A DNA stretch of 64,000 nucleotides, taken from contig NZ_CP082301.1 of NCBI RefSeq assembly GCF_019880305.1, positions 7,440,001 through 7,504,000 of the forward strand, read 5' to 3'. The stretch comes from Streptomyces decoyicus (GTDB lineage Bacteria > Actinomycetota > Actinomycetes > Streptomycetales > Streptomycetaceae). Position numbers and translations under genes: made by a program. Shown here piece by piece: positions 55,097 to 63,379 of this stretch (the stretch's first letter is position 1; every line of letters begins with the position of its first letter). A model generated the notes under the pieces. It was given only the letters and a program-made list of their open reading frames with translations, was not told the origin of the DNA and did not search any database.

Positions 55097-55576
55097 ATGA
55101 AGCGTTCGGCAGACACAGGGAGACGCCGCAGGACGCCGGTCGTCGTGGCCGCGGCCGTCCTGGCCGCGGTGCCGATGACCGGTACGTCGACGGCCGTCGC
55201 CCCGGCCGGAACGGGCGCCCCGGCCGCAGGTGCCGGGCGGATGGCCGCGGCAAGTCCGGTCGGGCGATGGGCACTGAAGGTGTCCTTCGAGGGCCATACC
55301 TACGACAGCACCGTGCAGTTCACCCCGGGCGGTACGGCGTTCATCGTGGGCGGCGGCGCCGGGCGCTGGAGCCGGACCGGGGACGGGCGCTTCACCTTCC
55401 GGATCGCCGAACCCATGTGGAGCGAACGGGGCGACTACCTCGGCCGGGTGAGCGTCGACCAGAGCGCCCGGCTCACCGGCGACACCTTCACCAGCAGCGG
55501 GGTCTCCCGGCAGTACGACGCCGACGACGTACTCACCCGCAGCGTGCAGGCGCACGACACCGGAACCCGTTCCTGA
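55097..55576 (+). CDS. Barrel-like protein copy 3, with N-terminal signal peptide
   Basis: The 159-residue protein begins with a basic stretch (RRRR), a hydrophobic VVVAAAVLAAVPM core and a small-residue region, a likely Sec-type signal ending near residue 33-45. The rest matches copies 1 and 2: VGRWALKVSF, GRFTFRIAEPMW, GRVSVDQ and GDTFTSSGVSRQYDADD. Secretion of this member while the others stay inside is unusual. ATG 55097 follows GGGGGAGGAA. Confidence 0.7.
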   Translation: MKRSADTGRRRRTPVVVAAAVLAAVPMTGTSTAVAPAGTGAPAAGAGRMAAASPVGRWALKVSFEGHTYDSTVQFTPGGTAFIVGGGAGRWSRTGDGRFTFRIAEPMWSERGDYLGRVSVDQSARLTGDTFTSSGVSRQYDADDVLTRSVQAHDTGTRS

Positions 55577-55579
55577 CCA

Positions 55580-55629
55580 CCGCGGCGCAGGGCCCGCCCC
55601 CGGCAGCGGGGGCGGGCCCTGCGCCGCGG
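55580..55629. terminator. Long bidirectional hairpin terminator
   Basis: A perfect 23-bp stem (55580-55602 with 55607-55629) and a 4-nt loop fill the space between convergent genes. Confidence 0.85.
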
Positions 55630-55631
55630 CG

Positions 55632-56873
55632 TCACACGCTGGCGGCCTGCTGAAAGGCCTTGAAGCCGAATCCGGGCCGCGCCGCCTCCTCGGGGGCCGG
55701 CAGCGGCCCTCCCGCGCCCATCAGCCGCCGGGTGATCATGTGGTCGGCCGGCTGGTTCACCGACTCGGTGGCGAGCAGCTGCCGGCCCCGGTAACAGAGC
55801 AGGGAGAACCGCCCGGTGCTCGGATCGCCGACGGTCAGCACCCGGTCGTGGCCGTCGCCGAGCCCGGCGATCTGCAACCGCAGCCCGTACTGCTCGGTCC
55901 AGAACCACGGCAGCGCCGCGTACGGCCGGGGATTCCCGCAGAGCGTGGCCGCCACACACCGCGCCTGGTCGGCCGCGTTCTGCACCGATTCCAGGCGGAC
56001 CGGGCGCCCGGTGTGCGGGCCGGGGAACCGGGCACAGTCGCCGACCGCATGGACGGCGGGGTCGCTGGTGCGCAGAAAGGCGTCGACGAGGATGCCGTCG
56101 TCCACGGCCAGACCGGCGTCGGCGGCCGGCCCGACCTCCGGCAGTGCGCCGATGCCGACGACCACCAGGTCCGCCGCGATCCGCTCCCCGCCGTCCAGTT
56201 CGGCCTCCCGCACATGACCCGCACCGTCGCCGCGCAGGGCCGTCACCTCGCGGGAGAGCAGCACCCGGACGCCGTGCGCGCGGTGTTCGGCGAGCAGATG
56301 AGCCGACATCGCGCCGCTGACCGAACGCGCCAACAGGCGGGCCCCGGCCTCGACGACGGTCACCTCCAGCCCGGCCGCCCGTGCCGTCGCGGCGACCTCC
56401 AGTCCCACGAAACCGCCGCCGATCACCAGGAGATGCCCGGCGTCGCGCATGCCGTCGCGCAGCCGGCCGGCGTCCGTGAGGGTGCGCAGGGTCAGCACCC
56501 CGTCCAGCCCGGCGCCGGGAACGGTGAGCCGGCGGGGGCGGGCGCCGAGGGCCAGGACCAGGTGCTGATAGCCGAGGGAGCGTCCGGACGCGAGGAGGAC
56601 GCGGGCGCCGGCCCGGTCGAGGCGCACGGCCGGATCCTGGCCCACGAACTCGATGTCCTGGGCGGTGTGGAACGAGGCGGGGCGCAGTGCGAGATCGGTG
56701 CTGCTCCGGGTCCCGGCGAGGAACTGCTTGGACAGCGGGGGCCGTTGGTAGGGAAGGACGCCCTCGGCGCCGACCAGGGTGATCCGCCCGCCGAAGCCCT
56801 GGGACCGCAGCGCCGCGGCGGTGTCCGAGCCTGCCTGCCCCGCACCGATGACGACGACCGACGGCGCTGCCAT
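55632..56873 (-). CDS. Ferredoxin reductase (FAD, NAD(P)H)
   Basis: The 413-residue protein is of the putidaredoxin-reductase type: VVVIGAGQAGSDTAAAL (FAD) at the start, LLVIGGGFVGLEVAA (NADH) near residue 147 and VHAVGDCARFP near 270. It should pass electrons to the adjacent ferredoxin and then to one or more P450s. Its ATG overlaps the ferredoxin stop by one base. Confidence 0.93.
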   Translation of the reverse strand: MAAPSVVVIGAGQAGSDTAAALRSQGFGGRITLVGAEGVLPYQRPPLSKQFLAGTRSSTDLALRPASFHTAQDIEFVGQDPAVRLDRAGARVLLASGRSLGYQHLVLALGARPRRLTVPGAGLDGVLTLRTLTDAGRLRDGMRDAGHLLVIGGGFVGLEVAATARAAGLEVTVVEAGARLLARSVSGAMSAHLLAEHRAHGVRVLLSREVTALRGDGAGHVREAELDGGERIAADLVVVGIGALPEVGPAADAGLAVDDGILVDAFLRTSDPAVHAVGDCARFPGPHTGRPVRLESVQNAADQARCVAATLCGNPRPYAALPWFWTEQYGLRLQIAGLGDGHDRVLTVGDPSTGRFSLLCYRGRQLLATESVNQPADHMITRRLMGAGGPLPAPEEAARPGFGFKAFQQAASV

Positions 56874-57196
56874 CAGCTCTGGGTCTCCGGCAGATGCACC
56901 ACGAGCCCGTCGATCTCTTCGGAGACCGGCAGCTGGCAGCTGAGGCGGCTGTTCGCGCGGCGCGGGGCGGCGGTGCCGTAGAGGACGTCGTCCTCGGACT
57001 CGTGCATCTCGGGCAGCGGCAGCGCGTTGGCCTCGTCGATGTACACATGGCAGGTGCCGCACTGGGCGGAACCGCCGCACTGGGCCTCTATCCCGTCGAT
57101 GTTGTTGATCTTCGCGCCGCGCATCACGGTGTTGGGCACCGGGACGTCGACGACGGTCTCGGTTCCGTTCGGATGCCGATAGGTGATCTTGGCCAT
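56873..57196 (-). CDS. [2Fe-2S] ferredoxin, adrenodoxin/putidaredoxin type
   Basis: The 107-residue protein has cluster ligands Cys40, Cys46, Cys49 and Cys87 (CGGSAQCGTC and LSCQLP). It lies between P450 copy 3 and its reductase, so the three form a complete class I P450 system. Most Streptomyces P450-linked ferredoxins are 3Fe-4S; a 2Fe-2S partner here is less common. Confidence 0.94.
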   Translation of the reverse strand: MAKITYRHPNGTETVVDVPVPNTVMRGAKINNIDGIEAQCGGSAQCGTCHVYIDEANALPLPEMHESEDDVLYGTAAPRRANSRLSCQLPVSEEIDGLVVHLPETQS

Positions 57197-57285
57197 GGAG
57201 CTCTCCTCGTCGGATGACGGCCGGCGGACAAGCGTGCGGAGGTGCCAACGGGCGCCGCTGCGGCGCCGGTTGGGCCCGTGGAGTG

Positions 57286-58509
57286 TCACCAGGTGACCGG
57301 CAGCTCCCACAACCCGTAGATGACCGCGCCTTCCTTGCGCGGGATCTCCAGGAACGGCTTGGCCAGCCGGAGGTCCGGGATGCGCCGGAAGAGCTTGCTC
57401 CACACGATCTCCAGCTCCAGCCGCGCCAGGTCCGCGCCGATGCAGTGGTGCACACCGTGACCGAAGCCGAGGTGCTTGCGGCTGCCGCGGGTGATGTCCA
57501 GCTTCTCCGGCTCGGGGAAGGTCTCCGGGTCCCGGTTGGCGGCCAGCCCCAGGCACAGGATGCCGTCGCCCTTGCGGATGACCTGCCCGCCGATCTCCAG
57601 GTCCTCCAGCGCGACGCGCGGTACCGCGGTGTCCCCGATGGTGGCGAACCGCACCAGCTCCTCGACGGCGGGCTTGACCAGCGCCGGGTCGTCCAGCAGC
57701 AGTTGCAGCTGGTCGGGGTTCTCCAGGAGGCAGGCGGTACCCAGCGAGATCTGGCTGGCGGTGGTCTCGTGCCCGCCGTTCATCAGCAGCCGCACCATGT
57801 TGAACAGGTCCCGGTCGGTGTACTCCTCGCCGGACGCCGCGTAGTCGGCCATCGCCCGGCTCAGCAGATCGTCACCCGGTTCGCGCTTCTTGAGCTGGAT
57901 CAGCTCGTCCACATAGGCGTTGACCTCGACGATCGCGGCCTGCCGCTCCTCCGTGGAGCTGTGGCCGCCGAGCAGGGCGGTGCCGTGCTTGATGAAGAAG
58001 TCGTGCTTGTCCTGCGGGATGCCGAGGAGTTCACAGATGACGGTCATCGGCACCGCCAGCGAGAACACCCGGTGCATGTCGACCGGCGGCTGCATGCCCA
58101 GCATCAGGTCGAGGTGCTCGTCGACGATCTGCTCGATACGCGGGCGCAGCCGCTGCACCTGCCGGTTGGTGAACGTCAGCGCGGCCTTGCGCCGGGTCGT
58201 GGTGTGCTCCGCTCCGTCGTACCCGATGAACGAGGTCTCGGTGCGGTACTCCGGCGGCGCCACGAAGTAGAAGGGGAAGTTGGCGTGTCTGCGCGAGGCG
58301 CTGACCCGCGGATCGGTGAGCAGCTTGCGGATGGTGTGGTAGCCGGTCACCGTCCATACCCGCAGCCCGGAGCCGGTCAGCGTCACCTCCGAGACATCCT
58401 GCTCGGCCATCGCCGCGTACTCGACCGGCGGGCTGAAGGGGCACCTGCGCTGATAGGGGAACGTCTTGGCGTCGGTGGCCGCGCCGGGTCCGGTGGCAGA
58501 AGTCGTCAC
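57286..58509 (-). CDS. Cytochrome P450, copy 3
   Basis: The 407-residue P450 has I-helix LLMNGGHETTAS, ExxR in EELVR and heme motif FGHGVHHCIGADLAR. GTG 58509 is preceded by AAAGGAC; the upstream frame overlaps the epoxide hydrolase gene. Encoded with its own ferredoxin and reductase and next to an epoxide hydrolase, it is a good candidate for an epoxidation step. Confidence 0.93.
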   Translation of the reverse strand: MTTSATGPGAATDAKTFPYQRRCPFSPPVEYAAMAEQDVSEVTLTGSGLRVWTVTGYHTIRKLLTDPRVSASRRHANFPFYFVAPPEYRTETSFIGYDGAEHTTTRRKAALTFTNRQVQRLRPRIEQIVDEHLDLMLGMQPPVDMHRVFSLAVPMTVICELLGIPQDKHDFFIKHGTALLGGHSSTEERQAAIVEVNAYVDELIQLKKREPGDDLLSRAMADYAASGEEYTDRDLFNMVRLLMNGGHETTASQISLGTACLLENPDQLQLLLDDPALVKPAVEELVRFATIGDTAVPRVALEDLEIGGQVIRKGDGILCLGLAANRDPETFPEPEKLDITRGSRKHLGFGHGVHHCIGADLARLELEIVWSKLFRRIPDLRLAKPFLEIPRKEGAVIYGLWELPVTW

Positions 58510-58537
58510 GAGGGGTCCTTTCCAGAAGAGGCAGGGG

Positions 58538-59659
58538 TCAGCGCAGGGTGCGGAAGAACGCGCGCAGGTCGCGGACGAGGTTCTCGGGCTGTTCCAGAGC
58601 CGGGAAGTGACCACCGTGCTCGTGGTCCTTCCAGTCCCGCAGATCGGTGAAGCGGCCCTCGATCCAGGGCCGCGGCATCCGGCCGTCCTTCGGGTAGTTG
58701 GCGACGGCCGTGGGGACGTGGACGGGCGCCAGCGCGAGCTTGTTCTGGCTCTCCCAGTAGATCCGGGCCGACGACGCGGCCGACGCCGTGAACCAGGCCA
58801 CCGACACGGCGTCCAGCAGCCGGTCGCGGGAGATGACCTTCTCGAGGTCCCCGTCGTGATCGCTCCACGCCCAGTACTTCTCGGCCATCCACGCCAGCTG
58901 GCCGGCGGGGGAGTCGGTCAGCCCGTAGCCGAGCGTCTGCGGCCGGGTGGTCTGGAGGACCGAGTAGCCGCCCTCCTCCTGCTGGAACCGTTTCATGGCG
59001 GCCAGCCCGGCCAGGTCCCGCTCGGACAGCTCGGCCTGTTCCTGCGGCGGCCGGGCGAACGGCATCGTCAGATGCAGCCCCAGCAGGCTGCCGCGGTCGG
59101 TCTCGCCGATCACGGCCGAGATGAAGGAACCCCAGTCCACCCCGTGCGCCGCATAGCGGGTGTACCCCAGCCGCGCCATCAGCTCCTGCCACGCCGCCGC
59201 GATCCGCTCGGCGGTCCAGCCGGCCTCGGACGGCTTGTCGCTGAAGCCGTAGCCCGGCAGCGACGGGCACACCACGTGGAACGCGTCGGCCGGGTCCGCG
59301 GGATCGGTCAACGGGCCGATGATGTCGAGGAATTCCACCACCGAGCCGGGCCAGCCATGGGTGATCAGCAGCGGTACGGCACCGGGGTGCGGGGAGCGGA
59401 CGTGCAGGAAGTGGAGGCCCAGCCCGTCGATCTCCGTACGGAACTGCGGCAGCGCGTTCAGCCGGGCCTCGGTGGCCCGCCAGTCGTAGCGCTCCGCCCA
59501 GTGGGCGCACAGGTCCTTCATGACCGCGAGCGGGACGCCCTGGGACCGGTCGGCGACGGTCTCCGCCTCCGGCCAGCGGGTCCGGGCGAGCCGCCGGCGG
59601 AGGTCGTCGATCTCCGGCTGCGGAATGTCGATGCGGTACGGGGTGATGGCCGGGCTCAT
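58538..59659 (-). CDS. Epoxide hydrolase (EHN domain, alpha/beta hydrolase)
   Basis: The 373-residue protein has the N-terminal EHN domain (residues 5-110), oxyanion HGWPGS (101-106), nucleophile Asp175 in AHGVDWGSF, and His351 in HGGHFPALE. It opens epoxides to diols, or in polyketide pathways can cyclise through an epoxide. Its presence with a P450 28 bp downstream fits a pathway handling reactive epoxides, either as a biosynthetic step or as detoxification. Confidence 0.92.
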   Translation of the reverse strand: MSPAITPYRIDIPQPEIDDLRRRLARTRWPEAETVADRSQGVPLAVMKDLCAHWAERYDWRATEARLNALPQFRTEIDGLGLHFLHVRSPHPGAVPLLITHGWPGSVVEFLDIIGPLTDPADPADAFHVVCPSLPGYGFSDKPSEAGWTAERIAAAWQELMARLGYTRYAAHGVDWGSFISAVIGETDRGSLLGLHLTMPFARPPQEQAELSERDLAGLAAMKRFQQEEGGYSVLQTTRPQTLGYGLTDSPAGQLAWMAEKYWAWSDHDGDLEKVISRDRLLDAVSVAWFTASAASSARIYWESQNKLALAPVHVPTAVANYPKDGRMPRPWIEGRFTDLRDWKDHEHGGHFPALEQPENLVRDLRAFFRTLR

Positions 59660-59702
59660 AGGAACGTCCCCTCCAGCGCTGCGGCTTGCCTCGGTCGCAC
59701 CG

Positions 59703-59745
59703 AGGCTAGGAGTGCGCCCTGAACGCCGGGTCGAGCCCGGCTGGA
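59703..59745 (-). promoter_or_regulatory. SARP-type promoter of the epoxide hydrolase-P450-ferredoxin operon
   Basis: Minus strand: TCCAGCC (59745-59739), TCGACCC (59734-59728), TTCAGGG (59723-59717), 8 bp, TAGCCT (59708-59703). Confidence 0.72.
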
Positions 59746-59763
59746 CCAGGGTGTGGCAGCGGG

Positions 59764-60534
59764 TCAGCCGCCCTGCGGCCCGCCCACGTCCATCCCGCCG
59801 TCGATGGTGATGACCTGCCCGGTGACCAGGGCGGACGACGGATGGGCCAGTTGGACGATCCAGGGTGTGATGTCGTCGGTCTCGGCGACCCGGCCCAGCG
59901 GGATGCCCTGGGCGACCCCCGCGAACAGGCCCTCGACCTCCTGCGGCGCCAGGCCGTTGGCGGCGTAGGCGTCGGTGCGGACGAAGCCGGGGGCGACCGC
60001 GTTGACCCGGATGCCCTGTGCGGACAGTTCGGCCGCCCAGCTGCGCGTGAGGCTGTGCACGGCCGCCTTGCTGGCCGAGTACAGCGAACTGCCGGGGCCC
60101 GGGTTGTGGCCGCCGCGGCTGGAGACCAGCACCAGGCTGCCGCCCGGCGAACGCAGCAGCGGCAGCAGATGCTTGGTGAGCAGGACCGGGCCGATCACGT
60201 TGGTGTCGAGGACCTCCCGGGCGGCGGTCACGTCCAGTGCCGCCAGCGGGCTGAAGCGGAAGATGCCGGCGTTGTGCACCAGCACATCCACCGTGCCGCC
60301 GCGCTCGCGCACCGCCTCGGCGACCGCCTCGGCGCCCGACTCGGTGGTGACATCGGCGGTCACCGGGACGACCGCGGAGTGCGCGGCGGCGGTCTCGGCC
60401 AGCCGTTCCTTGCGGCGGCCGGTGACGAGCACGGCGGCGCCCTGCTCGGCGAAGGCGAGCGCGGTGGCGCGGCCGATGCCGGTGCCGCCTCCGGTGACGA
60501 CGACGGTCCGGCCGGCGAACGGTGCGTGGGGCAT
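59764..60534 (-). CDS. Short-chain dehydrogenase/reductase
   Basis: The 256-residue classical SDR has TGGGTGIG, HNAGIF and catalytic YSASK. It is of the 3-oxoacyl-ACP reductase-like group, with a C-terminal TIDGGMDVGG. It lies 88 bp after DNA glycosylase copy 3 on the same strand, so the two are probably cotranscribed. A tailoring keto reduction is likely. Confidence 0.88.
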   Translation of the reverse strand: MPHAPFAGRTVVVTGGGTGIGRATALAFAEQGAAVLVTGRRKERLAETAAAHSAVVPVTADVTTESGAEAVAEAVRERGGTVDVLVHNAGIFRFSPLAALDVTAAREVLDTNVIGPVLLTKHLLPLLRSPGGSLVLVSSRGGHNPGPGSSLYSASKAAVHSLTRSWAAELSAQGIRVNAVAPGFVRTDAYAANGLAPQEVEGLFAGVAQGIPLGRVAETDDITPWIVQLAHPSSALVTGQVITIDGGMDVGGPQGG

Positions 60535-60622
60535 GGCGGGTTCCTCTCGGGAAGGCCGGGCGGCTCGTCCGCCCGGGGCAGGGGGTCGTACCAGGCGCAC
60601 CGGCCGTGACGGGAGGGTGCGG

Positions 60623-61786
60623 TCACCCTCCGGGCGGTGCGAAGCGGATGTCGTGCGCGCGGGCGTCGGCCGCGGCGAACGCCAGCAGGCGGGCGCCCTC
60701 CTCCGACAGGGCGGCACGGTCCGGCGCGCCGAGCGGAGCGAACGGCTCGACGCGCAGCACCGCCCCGCTGCGGTCGCGGTCGATGGCCCACATGCCGCGG
60801 ACGAAGCCGTCGACGAGAAAGGTGGCACGGACGATGCCGTTGCGGGTGAAGATCCGCCGGCGGTCCTCGTCGGTGATGATGCGGCCCCGGTCGGCGTGCG
60901 ACAGCAGGATGTTGTCGAACTCCGGCAGGAACCGCACGGGGGCGGGGAGGCCCGGGTCGGGCAGCGGCGCTCCGGGCACGTCGAACAGCTCGTGGCCGGC
61001 GCCGTCCCGGAAGATGCGCAGCCGGTCCCGCAGACCGTCGAGCACGGGCCGCAGCCGGGTCAGCCCCGACCAGATCTGCACGTCCTTGACGGTGGCCGGG
61101 CCGTACGCCGCCAGATAACGCAGCACCACCTCCTGGAGGGAGGGCTCGGCCGTCAGCGGCTCGCCGAGCCAGGACTCGGCGGTGGCGTACCGCGTCCGGC
61201 CGCCCACTCCCCAGATCCCCCGCGGCGGCACCTGCACCAGCGGCAGCAGCGTGCGCGCCGCGTAGGCCAGATGCCGCGCCGCCACCCCGGGCCAGCGCTG
61301 CTGCAACGCCTCGCCCAGCTCCGCGGTCGTCAGCGGCGCGTCGGCCAGCGCGGCGCGTGCGGCGTCGGCCAGTTCGGCCGGGTCCACCACCCCGTCCACC
61401 GCCTTGCCGGACCCGCTGCCCACCCACAGATCGCGGTCCAGAGCCGGCTGGGTCAGCGGACGCAGCGTGCGGCAGTCCTGCGCCGTGACGAGATGCACCG
61501 TGCTGCGCATCACGGCGATACGGGTCAGGGAACGGTCCTCCAGTGCACCCGCCAGATCCTCGATCGCGAACCCGTCCAGGCGGGTCCACAGGCCGATGTA
61601 GGGCGGGTTGGGTGCCTGGGCCTGGAGTCCGACGAGCCGGGTCACCGCGTCGAGGACGCCCAGTTGGTGACGCCGCAGCAACAACTGGCGTGCCAGCAGG
61701 GCACGGTTGAGGGCGCGGGTGCTGAGGACGGGAGTGCCGTCCTCGCCGTTGTGCGGGCGGCTGCTCGCCGGCATCCGGGTGGCCAT
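60623..61786 (-). CDS. AlkZ-family (HTH_42) DNA glycosylase, copy 3
   Basis: The 387-residue protein has the intact Gln55-x-Gln57 motif (VGLQAQAPNPPYIGLW) and closely parallels copy 2: VVLRYLAAYGPATVKDVQIWSGLTRLRPV (cited by position), ELFDVPGAPLPDPGLPAPVRFLPEFDN and TFLVDGFVRGMW. It carries about 17 extra N-terminal residues. ATG 61786 follows AAGGAA. Likely a self-resistance glycosylase for drug-DNA adducts. Confidence 0.9.
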   Translation of the reverse strand: MATRMPASSRPHNGEDGTPVLSTRALNRALLARQLLLRRHQLGVLDAVTRLVGLQAQAPNPPYIGLWTRLDGFAIEDLAGALEDRSLTRIAVMRSTVHLVTAQDCRTLRPLTQPALDRDLWVGSGSGKAVDGVVDPAELADAARAALADAPLTTAELGEALQQRWPGVAARHLAYAARTLLPLVQVPPRGIWGVGGRTRYATAESWLGEPLTAEPSLQEVVLRYLAAYGPATVKDVQIWSGLTRLRPVLDGLRDRLRIFRDGAGHELFDVPGAPLPDPGLPAPVRFLPEFDNILLSHADRGRIITDEDRRRIFTRNGIVRATFLVDGFVRGMWAIDRDRSGAVLRVEPFAPLGAPDRAALSEEGARLLAFAAADARAHDIRFAPPGG

Positions 61787-61823
61787 CGGATTCCTTCGGT
61801 CGTGGTGCAGGAGGGGCAGGCCC

Positions 61824-61855
61824 ACTATGGACCGGGGAACTCGCCTCCGGCTCGA
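61824..61855 (-). promoter_or_regulatory. SARP-type promoter of DNA glycosylase copy 3
   Basis: Minus strand: TCGAGCC (61855-61849) and GCGAGTT (61844-61838), 8 bp, CATAGT (61829-61824). Confidence 0.7.
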
Positions 61856-61883
61856 ACCGCGCGCGGGCGGGTGTCGGCGCGGC

Positions 61884-61926
61884 GCGAGAGCCCCTCAAGG
61901 CCCGGTGCAGCGCCCGCTGTCACCCT
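61884..61926 (+). promoter_or_regulatory. SARP-type promoter of the CoA racemase
   Basis: GCGAGAG (61884), TCAAGGC (61895) and TGCAGCG (61906), 8 bp, CACCCT (61921-61926). Confidence 0.6.
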
Positions 61927-62033
61927 CCGCGGATGCCGCCTTCCTCCTCCGCCGGCCGCTCGCCCGCCGGTACGCCGCCCCGCTCCGCTTCCGTCCCACC
62001 CGCCCCACCTGTCCCGCGCCACCGGGAGCCACG

Positions 62034-63176
62034 GTGAGCGGCGGCCCGCTGCACGGACTGCGGGTGCTCGAACTCGCCGCGATCGGCCCCGCCCCGTACG
62101 CCTGCATGATGCTCGCCGACCTCGGCGCCGAGGTGATCCGCGTCGACCGGCCCGGCCAGGACCGTGCCTTCGCCGCATGGCACCGCATCCTCGACCGCGG
62201 CCGCCGCCCGGTCGCCCTGGACCTCAAGGACCCGGCCGGCACCAGGCTGTTGCTGCGGCTGGTGGACGGTGCGGATGTGCTGGTCGAGGGCTTCCGGCCA
62301 GGGGTGGCCGAGCGGCTCGGCGTCGGACCCGCGGTGTGCCGTGCCCGCAACCCCGCCCTGGTGTACGGCCGGATGACCGGGTGGGGCCAGGACGGGCCGC
62401 TGGCGCAGGCACCCGGCCACGACATCAACTACATCGGCCTCACCGGCGTGCTGCACGCCATCGGGCCGGCCGGCGGCGCTCCGGTCCCGCCGGTCAACCT
62501 GCTCGGTGACTTCGGCGGCGGCGGGATGCTGCTGGTCGCCGGCATCCTCGCCGCGCTCTTCGAACGGTCGCGCTCCGGGCTGGGCCAGGTGGTGGACGCG
62601 GCCATCGTGGACGGCACCGCCTCGCTGACGGGCATGCTGCTGGCCATGGCGCAGGCGGGCCAGTGGCGAGCGGACCGGGGCGGCAACCTCCTCGACGGCG
62701 GGGCGCCCTTCTACGCCGTCTACACCTGCGCCGACGGCGAACATGTCGCGGTCGGCGCGCTGGAGGAGCGCTTCTACACGGCGCTGCTGGCCGGTCTCGG
62801 ACTGGCCGCCGACCGGCTGCCGGACCGTGACGACCCCGCCAACTGGCCGGTTCTCCGGCGGGAGTTCGCCGACCGGTTCGCGACCCGTACCCGCGCGGAG
62901 TGGACCGCGGCCTTCGACGGCACCCAGGCGTGCGTGACCCCGGTGCTCAGTCTGCGGGAGGCCGCCGGGCACCCGCACCACCGGGCACGCGGCACCTTCC
63001 TGAGCACCGACGAGGGCGTTCAGCCCGCCCCGGCACCCCGGTTCGGGCGCACCCCCGCAGGGCCGGACCCGGCGGCGGCGCCCGACGGGCCCTGCCCGCG
63101 GCTGCTCGCCGACTGGGGGCTGACGGAAGCGGAGAGCGCCCGGCTGGCCGCCGCCGAGCCGGCCCCGGCCGGCTGA
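62034..63176 (+). CDS. Alpha-methylacyl-CoA racemase (CaiB/BaiF family)
   Basis: The 380-residue protein is a family III CoA enzyme. His129 (GHDINYIG), Asp159 (NLLGDFGGGG) and Glu244 (GALEERFY) stand at +3 from the catalytic His126/Asp156/Glu241 of mycobacterial Mcr, so it is a racemase rather than a formyl-CoA transferase. It would epimerise a 2-methyl-branched acyl-CoA, for example 2-methylbutyryl-CoA as a polyketide starter. GTG 62034 follows GGGAG. It has its own SARP-type promoter. Confidence 0.88.
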   Translation: MSGGPLHGLRVLELAAIGPAPYACMMLADLGAEVIRVDRPGQDRAFAAWHRILDRGRRPVALDLKDPAGTRLLLRLVDGADVLVEGFRPGVAERLGVGPAVCRARNPALVYGRMTGWGQDGPLAQAPGHDINYIGLTGVLHAIGPAGGAPVPPVNLLGDFGGGGMLLVAGILAALFERSRSGLGQVVDAAIVDGTASLTGMLLAMAQAGQWRADRGGNLLDGGAPFYAVYTCADGEHVAVGALEERFYTALLAGLGLAADRLPDRDDPANWPVLRREFADRFATRTRAEWTAAFDGTQACVTPVLSLREAAGHPHHRARGTFLSTDEGVQPAPAPRFGRTPAGPDPAAAPDGPCPRLLADWGLTEAESARLAAAEPAPAG

Positions 63177-63202
63177 GCCCTGCCCGCCGCGGCCGGCGGG
63201 CC

Positions 63203-63238
63203 AAGGGCTGCCCCGCCAGGGGTTGCGGGACAGCCCTT
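63203..63238 (+). terminator. Hairpin terminator after the racemase
   Basis: 14-bp arms (63203-63216 and 63225-63238) with one mismatch and an 8-nt loop. Confidence 0.6.
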
Positions 63239-63266
63239 TGGGGTGTCTCCCCTCAGGCGCCGGAAA

Positions 63267-63309
63267 ACCAGCGGGGGTTGAGCGCGCCGCGACCCGCCCG
63301 CCGCATTCT
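63267..63309 (+). promoter_or_regulatory. SARP-type promoter of rmlA
   Basis: ACCAGCG (63267), TTGAGCG (63278) and GCGACCC (63289), 8 bp, CATTCT (63304-63309). Confidence 0.6.
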
Positions 63310-63379
63310 GCGCCGGCAGGTCCCAGGCCGCCCGCCGCCGTGCAGCGGCGGCCGGCGACGCGGTGAGGAAGGACTTCCC

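Noticed and set aside
62034..63176. Formyl-CoA or carnitine CoA-transferase
   Set aside because: The His/Asp/Glu set of alpha-methylacyl-CoA racemase is present, including GHDINY, so racemase is the better call.
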